This document shows, piece after piece, positions 21,741 through 31,266 of a stretch of DNA of 64,000 bases. How positions within the stretch are numbered: position 1 is the first letter of the stretch; every line of letters starts with the position of its first letter. Under the pieces are notes generated by a model. It ran no database searches. It was not told the origin of the DNA and saw nothing but the letters and a program-made list of their open reading frames with translations. This DNA is from Ichthyophis bannanicus. Lineage: Eukaryota > Chordata > Amphibia > Gymnophiona > Ichthyophiidae. The stretch is from NCBI GenBank assembly GCA_033557465.1, contig CM066033.1, positions 20,523,080-20,587,079 on the forward strand, written 5' to 3'. The position numbers and the translations under genes are program-made.

Positions 21741-23260
21741 CTCTAGAGACTTCTCATGATTCAGCTCTTCTGTTCATTTAGTTGTATTGTAATTTAGGCA
21801 TCCTTATATTGTTATCTCCAGGAACAAGCAGGAATGTAGTCTTCACATATGGGTATCATCGGAACCGACGGAGCCCGTGCGGGAACGCTCCCCAGCGTCC
21901 AATAGGAACGCTTTTGGGAGCATGCCGACACGCATGCGCGCTGCCTTCCTGCCTATCTAACTCTCTCACTTCAGTTCTTCGTTTTCCACGGAGCCGACAG
22001 GATGTGTTCCCTGTCACCGCAGGGAATTCTATCTTTATTTCTTATTTTTTGTGGTCGCGCCTGACTTCGTTCGACGCCTACCGGTACCGCCGGTGCTTTT
22101 CTTTCTTTTTAAAAAATAAAAATAAAAAAGACTTTTAGTCTTTTTAGTCAGGGGTTTTTCCTCTGCTCTGGTGCTTGGTGCCATTTTGGGCATTAGGCCC
22201 TCTTTTTCCTTACCATGGAAAAACCAGCCACTGGTTTTAAAAAATGTTCAAAATGTGGCGGTACAATTTCTGTCACTGACACCCATGACTGGTGTCTTAA
22301 ATGTTTAGATCCTGACCATTGTCCAGCGGAGTGTCTCTCCTGCAGGAAGTTGACTAAAAGAAGTCTTCAGAATCGAGCAAATCAACTCGGTGCCCTGTTT
22401 GCATCAGACATGATGTCTGTAGCATCGATGTCCTCCAGGGCTTCTACTTCTTCCCAGGGATCTCAGATAACTAAACATAAGTCTTCTAAGACTAGTCGGT
22501 CCTCGAAGGGTAGATCTCCCTCTAAGCATCAAGATGCCTCTGGTGTTGCCCTCGAGGACACTTCACTGGCAAAACTGCCCCGACGGGAGTCTTCGAGCTC
22601 CAAAGCATTATCGGGGCTCCAGGATGTTCCCGAGGCTTCTACCTCAATGGAACTACTGGTGTCATGCTCGGGGGTTATGGCTGCTTCCACCGGTACCGAC
22701 ACCCCGGCATAGGCAGTAGCGATGGACAAGAGACTCCTCGCTATGGAACGCAGTCTAGCGAATCTTTTAGCTACTTCGTACCACTAAAGTCGCTGCAGAC
22801 GGTTCCGCAGGCACCGGTGCCGATGCCGGTACCGGTGTCGGTGCCCTCGGTACCTGCTTCGGTTGGTATGCTTCCCCCGATGCCGAGTTTGGAATCACCC
22901 TCTAGCATGGGGGATCAGGTACCGACTCGTTTCGGTACCGACCTCGAGTGCTACTGACGCCATCTGCTTCAGGAGAATCCAGTGCTTTATCCTTTTGAGT
23001 CTTCCGATTCCGATGACTCAGATGATTCCACCGGTACCAGAGCTGAACTTTTACAAGATTCAACTCCTCCTCCTCAGTGCAGAATGTCCCCTCCTGAGGA
23101 CATGTCTTTTCATGATTTTGTACGTGATATGGCAAAGGGGCTTGCCATTACAGTAATACCAGAAAAGGAGCCTAGAGCAGAAGAACTGAGAATTCTGCAG
23201 TACCCTTTGGCTCCAAAGGAAGCAGCTATGCTTCGTATACATCAGATATTACATGATGCC

Positions 23261-23430
23261 CATGTTCCCTGTAAAATAGTTCTCTGTGTGCTGTGCTTTC
23301 CTGTCTAATCAATGTGTTTATACCTCAAAAAATTTCCTGTCATGATTTGACAATTTCCAATCTGTAATCAAACCGCTGCTGATCGCTGGAAGTAGCGGTA
23401 TACAAAATGTATACTAAAATAAATAAAAAT
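23261..23430 (+). repeat. Short interspersed repeat in DIRS gag, first of an inverted pair
   Basis: It runs from 'gcccatgttccctg' to 'gctggaagtagcggtatacaaaatgtatac' with an A-rich AAATAAAAATAAAA tail, giving it a LINE/SINE 3'-end look. An almost identical copy lies in reverse complement at about 25,205-25,370. Its insertion splits the gag-like frame after HQILHDAHV. Confidence 0.75.
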
Positions 23431-24054
23431 AAAAAATGATTTGATGTTAAGGATGTGGGAAACTCCTTTAACAGTATCTCCACATTCTAGACGTCTTGAC
23501 ACTATGTATCAAGTGCCACCTTGTCCTGGTTTTCAAAAGACTCAGTTACCACATCATTCTATGGTGGTGGAGTCGGCCATGAGACGGATTAAGAGTGCTA
23601 AAAGACACTCTTCCAATCCACCAGGTCGTGAGGTCGTCGATGCTTTCAGGCCTCCATGCTATCAGCAAGAATCAGTTCCTATATATTGTACATGGGAATG
23701 TTTCTTAGAGCTTTTCAACCCTTTCCTTCAAGAGGATAAACGTACAGATTATTTGACTTTAGTCAAACATGCTCAGAATGTCTCTAAGTTCATGAATCGT
23801 GCTACCTTTGACTGTTTTGAGTGTATTAGCAGAACTTCTGCTATTTCTATAGGAGCACGTCGCATTGCCTGGCTCCAAGCTTCAGACTTGGAAGAATGGG
23901 TGCAAGATAAGCTGGGAAACATTCCTTGCACAGGAGAAAATCTCTTTGGCAAGGATTGGCAATCCAAAACTAATCAAATTGACACTGACAGTACAACTTT
24001 GAATAGATTGTCAAAGGCTACAGCTAACCCAGCTAAGAAAAAGTTTCTTGCAAT

Positions 24055-24275
24055 GTAATGTGTGCCTTTGAGTCAGTCCTGACTCCTAGCGACCCAGAAG
24101 CTCCTGGGTTTTCTTGGCAGTGTTGCTGGAAGTAGATTGCCAGGCCTTTCTTCTGAGGCAATGGAGGGTTAAGTGACTTGCCCAAGGCCACAAGGAGTGC
24201 TAGTGGGAATTGAACCCTGGTTGCTTGGTTACCAAACCAGTGCTCTAACCACTAGGCTACTCCTCCACTCCGTTT
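24055..24275 (-). repeat. SINE-like insertion in DIRS gag
   Basis: It contains 'gagtcagtcctgactcctagcgacc', 'ggttttcttggcagtg' and 'cttgcccaaggccacaagg ... gaaccctgg ... ctctaaccactaggctactcctcc'. This combines a motif found in several tetrapod SINE tails with a CORE/MIR-like block. It separates KKFLAM from the Lys/Gln-rich end of the gag-like frame. Confidence 0.6.
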
Positions 24276-24674
24276 TTTTTTCTTAAGAAACCTTTTTTCT
24301 CTAAAAAGAAAAAGTTCTATCTATCTTCCACCCAGCAAGCACATGTTCCCCAAAAGGGGCAACAGCAAACTAGACAGAGAAAGCCAAAGGCTCAGCAGGC
24401 TCAACAAGCTCAACAGGCCCAGCCTCCTCAGGGTTTTTGACTGTTGTCTAGAGAACTTAGTCATTCTTCCTGTTCTAAGCCTAGAACCTCTGAATATTCC
24501 AGGCCGTATCTGCCATTTTGCCAAAAGATGGCAACAGATCACATCAGAAAACTGGACTGTCCATAGTAAGTCTGGGATACAAGCTTCATTTCCTCAGCTT
24601 GCCCCCACCTACAATAAAACAGTTCAACTCTCAACCACTGGTCACAGACCTACTGTGGCAAGAGGTCAGCGCAT

Positions 24675-25065
24675 TGTTTACGTCATCAGAATATAGGAAG
24701 ACTAGGGGACATGCAATGAAGCTACAGGGTAAACTATTTAAAATAAATAACAGAAAATATTTTTTCACTCAACGTGTAATCAAACTCTGGAATTTGTTTC
24801 CGGAGGATGTAGTAAAGGCTGTTAGTGTAGCTGGGTTTAAAAAAGGTTTGGACAAGTTCCTGGAGGAAAGGTCCATAAACCATTATTAAAAAGGGACCCA
24901 GGATATCACTGCTTGACCCAATACAAGCATTGCGGAGCCTGTGTCTTTTGAGGGAACTGCTAGGTACGTATGACCTAGATTGGCCACCGTTGGAAACAGG
25001 ATACTGGGCTTGATGGACCTTGGTCTGACCCAGTATGGCATATCTTATGTTCTTATCAGCATGCT
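24675..25065 (+). mobile_element. LINE C-terminal fragment and 3' end
   Basis: It encodes YRKTRGHAMKLQGKLFKINNRKYFFTQRVIKLWNLFPEDVVKAVSVAGFKKGLDKFLEE, the C terminus typical of Rex1/CR1-type LINEs. A 3' region with 'gatactgggcttgatggacc' and 'tctgacccagtatggcatatctt' follows. Only the last fraction of the element is present. From 25,066 to 25,204 I see nothing recognisable. Confidence 0.75.
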
Positions 25066-25204
25066 TGGAGGTAATTTACTTGGCTTCATTGAAACCGTCA
25101 GGTAGATTTCTTGCTAGGAAAGCCACAATGAAGCTAATATGAGCCAGAAACCCCAGGTATCCCAGGACACAGTAAAATGCAACTATTGACCCTTCTTTAA
25201 ATTC

Positions 25205-25530
25205 ATTCTATTTAGTATACATTTGTATACCGCTACTTCCAGCGATCAGCAGCAGTTTGATTACAGATTGGAAATTGTCAAATCATGACAGGAAATTTTT
25301 GAGGTATAAACACATTGATTAGACAGGAAAGCACAGCACACAGAGAACTATTTTCCAGGGAACATGGGCTATGGAGGGTTAAGTGGCTTGTCCAAGACCA
25401 CAAGGAGCACCTGTGGGACTAGAAACCCCAGTCCTTCCAGCCCAAGGTTGCTGTCCTCTAGTGGGATTTGAACCCCCGACCTTCCGGCCTGAAGTACCTT
25501 CACCCAACCACTAGGCTACTCCTCCACTCC
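25205..25530 (-). repeat. Second copy of the short repeat, joined to a CORE-like fragment
   Basis: 25,205-25,370 is the reverse complement of 23,261-23,430. It is followed by 'atggagggttaagtggcttgtccaagaccacaaggag ... gaacccccgaccttc ... accactaggctactcctcc', a CORE/MIR-like pattern. The mirrored pair lies about 1.8 kb apart. Confidence 0.7.
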
Positions 25531-25639
25531 CATTCAGCATTGTTCCAGACTCTGAATGCATATTACAATAGGGAAATGGGGGAGCAGTGACCAATCAGCC
25601 AAATCACAGAACAGCTTAAGAAGGGAACTAGAAAGGACA

Positions 25640-25995
25640 ATGATCACCTCACTCGTTATTCCCATTTCTAGGTCACTTATGAATATGTTAAACAGCAGCG
25701 GACCCCAACACAGATCCCTGGGGTACTCCACTCTTCACCTTTCTCCATTGAGGAAATTGGCCATTTAGTCCTACTCTTTGTTTTCTATTTTTTAACCAGT
25801 TCCTGATCCACAATATTACATTGCCTCCTATCCTATGACTTTTTAATTTTACCAAGAGTCTCTGATGAGGCTGAGGGTGAGGAGGCAATGAAAGGCTTGT
25901 GGCATCCTTCCCACTCTCTATTGCCCCTTGCACCTGTGAGATGCTCTTTATCTTGGCACTGCCAGTATGACTTTCTTCTACCTTCTCACCAGTTA
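25640..25995 (-). mobile_element. LINE reverse-transcriptase fragment
   Basis: On the minus strand it encodes HQRLLVKLKSHRIGGNVILWIRNWL, KNRKQRVGLNGQFPQWRKV and KSGVPQGSVLG, then in another frame GPLLFNIFISDLEMGI. These are RT domains 3-4 of a Rex1/CR1-type LINE, opposite in orientation to the fragment at 24,675. A frameshift at about 25,700 and the lack of the YADD region make it inert. Confidence 0.75.
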
Positions 25996-26439
25996 GCACA
26001 CTAATAACACCTTTAACAAGTAAATTTTCAATATCTCATAATTTAGATACAAATCCTAATCATGTAGATTCCTCAGATTATATATCTGCAAAGACCATCT
26101 CCACACACTTTTCAGCAGGGAATATGGTGCCCCTACTGCTAGGCTGAGTTGCCTTCACCTGTTCCTCCACCCTGCGCCATGTAAACTTCCCTTTGCATCT
26201 CTGTGGAGATGACACTGAGCACCCGTTCTTTCACTGTTGCACGAGACGCTGCAGCTTTGTCTACTCTTCTTGTAAAGACATCTCTCTTCAGCTGCATCAT
26301 GGACTAAAGCAGCCCCTCAGCATACCCTAGAAATGACCTGTACCTTACTGCACACTTGCATCACTCCTGTTTTCTCTTTTCCTCCTTTCTTTCCTTTCAT
26401 GGTCATTTAATTTTTCTAAACATACGCTTCCTATCAACA

Positions 26440-26985
26440 GAACCCAACAAGTCAGATGCGACCAAAGGAAATCAATGCAGTTCACCATACACTGGCTACC
26501 GATAACTGCACGGGCAAGATTCAAAACAACTTTCAACATATTCAAAATCATACATCAATGCTCAGCGAATATCCTGCACAAGGCATTAACCAGAGAAACA
26601 ACCAACAGACCTAGATGAGATAATGACAATAACAGACTCTGCACTCCCACTGGATACCAGAAGACAAAACAGGCTACCTCCAAAAGAGCTATCTCCCTCT
26701 CAGCACCAGCTCTTTGGAATTCCCTCCCAGATGAAATAAGAGCCCTGAACGACATCAAGGACTTCCGCAAAGCCCTCAAAACCCTCCTGTTCACAGAATA
26801 CTATGAGCAAGTAACATAGAGAACCTATGCCCCACCGACACACAAGGGAGAACTAGGAACCAAGTGACTAATGTCTATTTGCAGCTCCCCCCTTTTTCGT
26901 TCAATGTAGATCCACTGTGTTGTCAACCACTTTGGTTGAAGGATAAAGTGGTATACAAAACTAGTTAAATAAATAAATAAAAATT
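26440..26985 (+). mobile_element. L2/CR1-like LINE 3' end
   Basis: It encodes IHWLPITARARFKTTFNIFKIIHQ and, after a stop, KRAISLSAPALWNSLPDEIRALNDIKDFRKALKTLLFTEYYEQVT. It ends at 'aaggataaagtggtatacaaaactagttaaataaataaataaaaa'. It is closely related to LINE-B and preserves the phrase 'ccactggataccagaagacaaaac', which shows the ancestral orientation of the LINE-B microinversion segment. Confidence 0.8.
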
Positions 26986-29057
26986 ATCATATATTCAGAT
27001 TGGATTCCCAGCTCTTGTGGGCAGGGACTGCCCTGTACCACCCACCAGGCCTGTGATGCCCTGGAGTGCTGTCACCCTAAGCATTCTGCCTCTGATACTA
27101 GTCATGGAGTACCCAGTTACACAACCTCACACTCTTCAACATACTGGGAAAGAGGGAATGGGTATGTCAGACTAATGCTCCTAATAGAATTGATTTCAAG
27201 TTGTGGCAGGAAGGAATTGTCTGTCTTTTAGTGCCCTGTGAAACCCAGGACTATCCTGCCCTAGAGCACCATCTCCCCAAGTGTGCTGTCTCAGATATTG
27301 TCACCAAGGTCATCCACCCGGCTTGGCATAGACCCTGCAGTGCCCAGTTACCATCCCTCCATGATCACACTCTTCAGCAGCCGGGGAGAGGGGGAATGTA
27401 TTTGTCCTCCTAATCTTCCTATCAGAATGGATCCTCAGTTTTTCAGGGCATGGACTGCCTGTCTTTTAGCAGCTCGTGACACCTCACAAGCCAAAAGTGC
27501 GATTGAAGGCTAAAGAGTGAGCTCTTTCAAACAGTGCATCTGGGGTATAAGTCTAGAAAGATATCTGAAAGGCATTTCTACAGTTTACAGCCCAGTAAAC
27601 CATGTAAATGCGTTAGTTGGGGATATTCGATGCTCTTACATAGTTAGTGCCAGTGAATATCCCCATCTAAGTCCCCTGTGTGTCCCGGTGCTATCCTATT
27701 AGCATCAGTGCGTGTTGGGGGTGTTCTGGGGCAGAGCAGAGGTGGAGAACGGCGCTAACCAGGCAGCAGCAATATTGGATGCTGCCCTGTTAGCAATCTG
27801 CACCTTAAAGACAGGCGAGGAAAACCTTCACCTAAGATGCCGGAGCTAACCGGGCAACATCCAATATCGCTGTCACCCGGTTAACTTTGGTGGCTTCTGG
27901 CTTTTGCGGCGATCACCAGACATTCAATGCCATCGTCACAGCACTGAATAACCAGTTTAGAGATTGACTGGGAGGGCATTGCACTGAGGGGGCACAGAGC
28001 CCTTCGAAGATCCGGACAGTTGAAAATCGAGCCCTAAGTGTACAGTATTACACAGCCACAACACCACTCCGAAGCTTAAAACAAGGAGGCAGGAACACTC
28101 TATGCCCTTCAAACTGTTTATTTTCTCAATCTTATTTTTTCGGGGGCTTTCAATTAGCAAGCTACAACAACCCTCCTCATAGAACTAACAAATTTTCAAG
28201 TACTAATTTATTGCCCAACTCAATTTTTATAGGTATCTATTGCTGATTTTTCTGCAAAAAGACTGAAACCTTACAGGAGATCCCACAAAGTAGTGCATCA
28301 GCCCCTGAGCTAGATTTTTAGCTAAACGTTTCCTGGAAATTCCATCCACACATACAGTATAACTGTCCTAAATCTTTCTGCACAGGTATTGCACTTTTAG
28401 ATTTAACTGGATACTAAGACATACGTTTCATTAGATCTATGCAGGAAATCAAGAGTCCAGAGTTATGCACATATCACATCCCAAGAAGCAGCCATATATC
28501 ACAATTTCTTTCAGGGACAAAATCACACAACTGGAAACTCTTACGAATAGAAATGGAATAAAGAGTGTAATCAGCTGGCTATCAGGCAATGTGTAATCTG
28601 ACTGTAGTGGCAGAGAAAAAAGTTTAAAAATGTCTGGCCATGCTTTTAAAAGCAGGGCAGATTCGGCCTGAATTTGTGCTGTAGGGAGGCAGGGGGAGCT
28701 TGCTTTCTGGCTGCCCAGGTTTGCCATAGCATCAAGGTGATGCTGAGGGGCCAAATAAAAAGGAAAAAGAGGTTGAAAATGAAAATAAAAATAAAAAAAA
28801 CAGTCACATTAAAAATAAATGAAAGGGTTCAGTACAGTCTAAAACCTTTAAATGAAAGGTTAACTAGTTGAAATGAAGTATCAAATAAGGAAACAGGACA
28901 AATAAGGAATATGTGTGTGTATGAATGTATGGGGAATCAGAACTTAATGGTGGGCTGGCACTGATTGGGTTCAGGTCCCATAACAGGGTGGCCGGATGCG
29001 GAAGGGCTTCCAAGGAAGCAGTCAAAAAAGATGAGGGAGGGAAGGGGGGCTGTGCCG
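26986..29057. other. Spacer, remaining part
   Basis: No gene is visible. At 27,750-27,890 an inverted repeat ('gcaatattggatgctgcc' with 'ggcaacatccaatatcgc') lies in a sequence speaking of a MITE-like element (about 27,560-28,030). 28,770-28,830 is A-rich. Nothing else is recognisable. Confidence 0.4.
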
Positions 29058-29345
29058 GAGACAGTGTGTGGTGCAGGGGTGGGGTGTCTGTGTCTGTGTG
29101 TCTGTGTAGTACAGGATTGGGATGTCCCTGTGGTATGTGATTCGGGTGTGGGTTTTTGTGCGTGCTGCATGGCTGGATTTGCATGTGTGTACTGCATGAC
29201 TAGGGTATATGTTCGTGTGCGGTGTGGTGTTGAGATTTGTGTGTGTGCATGCACATGTGTCTGTGTATCTATGTACAGTATCTGTGCGGTGCAGGGCTGG
29301 TGTATGTGTGCGTTTGTGTGTGAGTGTGTGCAGCCATCCTCTGTG
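29058..29345. repeat. TG-rich block at the inner edge of the right arm
   Basis: This is the counterpart of 19,393-19,688, here as interrupted (TG)n on the plus strand. Homology to the left arm starts at GAGACAGTGTGTGGTG. Confidence 0.85.
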
Positions 29346-30725
29346 TGTATAATAGGGTTTATTTTAAAATCAGGATTTTATTTATTTATTTAGAAGGATT
29401 TAGTATACCGCTTTATCATTAAATCAAATTTAACAACTCAAAGTAAACAAAAAAAATTCTCACAGCCATTACCTACGATTATAGATAAACTACATAACTA
29501 GAAAACAAAATAGGCTTATGAGAAATAGCCCATATCAAGGAGAGAAAGGCTAAAAAATTTTAAAACACAAAAATCATAAAAACAGAGGATACACCTCAAA
29601 AAATAACAGTGGTCAATACTAATCGGTCCACATTTCCAGCTCCAGATCTAAAAACTAAGCAATTCTGTTGTCAATCAGAAAATTTTCTAAATGCATAGGT
29701 TCCATAAAGATATAATTATTCCTGTAAAATGAAACAAGATACTTACAAGGGAACCTTAGAAAAGTGTACCACCAGCACCTTAGCACTCTGGAAAGAAATG
29801 ATTTTCTCCTAACATGAGTGTCTCATGTTAAATCTTGGAGGCGAGGCTCTAGCCCTTGTGTTTATTTAAAGCTGACTGATAAAGATTTACCCCTCCCAGA
29901 GGTTTCTGCCTTTAAGGACACAAAGCCTGGCATAGATGTTTGTTGCTCAGCACTGGGAATTACAAACCTGATAATGCAGACTGCAAGCAACAAACCCCAA
30001 AGCAGATTACAATGGATAAACCTCTGAAATTTCCAGAAGGAAAGGACTTTTAGTCAGCAAAAGGGGTGGGGGGAGGAGAAGGTTGGCTGTTGCCTCAGAC
30101 TGTAGCCCTCTGCAATTGGTTAAAACATCCTGATTTTTTTTAAATTATGGCAGTTCAGTTGCTGGTCAGCTTCTGGCTAAGAAGCATCATGAAGAGGCTG
30201 CTTCTAGCTTTTGGATCGAAAAACTTTAGAATTGGGCTTCAGTTGTCCTCTAGAGTTCCAATCCTTGGACTCAGACTTAAAAAAAGCAGAAAGGATTTAT
30301 TCTGTCCCATCTCTGGGTCAGAATTCAGAGGGAAAAGATTCTGCATTTCTTGACAAACAAAATTACAATCCAAACCGTGAGATCTCATCATAAGTAAATT
30401 AAAGAAAAGCAGGATTTTTCCAGGATTTAGATGGAGCTAGACCTGCATCTGGATCCTAACAATTTATAGTATAACATTCACAAAAATCACTGGATTTAAG
30501 TTAACAAATTGACCATTTTAGCTGGGTTAGAAAACCAAACAAAACTGCCTTGGTTACTCTTGTCAGCCAGCAGTATAAATTGTTAATTTACATATTTTAC
30601 CAGTTTACCTTAATTGCGGATTTATTTTGGATGATATTATTCAATGGTTCTATTTCTGTATTTGATTTGCTTTGGTAAGTATTGTATTTTTTGTGAGTTG
30701 TTTCTTGTTTACATATTTGTTTACA
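29346..30725 (-). other. A/T-rich segment with LINE-like tail, right-arm copy
   Basis: Counterpart of 18,081-19,392. The tail (TTTATTTATTTAG) is at 29,378-29,392. No recognisable coding sequence. Confidence 0.5.
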
Positions 30726-31266
30726 TTTATTCTGAACACAGTGCATTACACAGAACAATACACTAAATTAATGCATGCAAGAAGCAATATCACACCGACT
30801 TAATAATGACATCCCTTAACAAACCATGGGAGTTATTCAAAAATTGTTTGCTTCTTCACCAAAGACTGGCCTTCGCGCAATGAGGAAGACATGATTGACC
30901 CACTTCTTATAGCAGACTCCCTCAAACTTAAATTCAAGCTCAACCCAGAAATATCTCCATCCTTCGCAATAGACACACCATCCACGATCCCCTCCTCGGA
31001 CCTTTGGTGATTCTTCCATGTGCCTTCACTAGAATACCTGGGGAAGATAATAATGAGTATGAATACAACCATGTCACCCCTAGACTCTTGCCTGGTCTCC
31101 TGGATTAAGATCATGATTAAGCAACTCTGCCCTATTCTACAGAACATCATGCAGCTCTCTCTCGGTCATGGATGTGTACCTACCATACTCAAATATGCAA
31201 CAGTTTGACCAGTCTTAAAAAATACAAGTGCTGACCCCAAGGATCCAAACAGGATTACATTGATAA

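Larger units (their letters stand above)
22215..24440 (+). pseudogene. DIRS gag-like protein, broken
   Basis: The first frame (22,215-22,712) starts with a zinc-binding array: C11, C14, H24, C27, C30, H35, C40 and C43 in KCSKCGGT...CPAECLSC. A Ser-rich region follows. A TAG at 22,710 ends it, and the frame continues as AVAMDKRLLAMERSLANLL. Later parts are at 22,982-23,260, 23,441-24,058 (PGFQKTQLPHHSMVVESAMRR, ISIGARRIAWLQASDLEEWV) and 24,300-24,440 (Gln-rich QQAQQAQQAQPPQGF end). Stops, frameshifts and two insertions make it non-functional. This is the nucleocapsid-like protein of DIRS elements by resemblance. Confidence 0.78.
21790..24670 (+). mobile_element. DIRS-type retrotransposon, 5' part, fragmented
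   Basis: It begins with a terminal block ('gaacaagcaggaatgtagtcttcacatatgggt') matched in style at 44,200 in the right arm. It is followed by a leader, a gag-like gene (22,215 onward), and the start of the reverse-transcriptase frame (about 24,500-24,670: LPPPTIKQFNSQPLVTDLLWQEVSALF). Two short repeats (about 23,261-23,430 and 24,055-24,275) and a LINE end (from about 24,675) interrupt it. RT core, RNase H and tyrosine recombinase are absent. Confidence 0.8.
19689..29057. other. Spacer between the palindrome arms
   Basis: It is about 9.4 kb of unique order. It holds a hAT element, a fragmented DIRS element and several LINE pieces, each annotated separately. Neither edge shows an obvious insertion signature. 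19,689-19,946 has no recognisable feature. Confidence 0.9.

Noticed and set aside
27000..27520. Possible exons around 27,201-27,513
   Set aside because: The two overlapping frames share no recognisable motif and have no convincing splice context.
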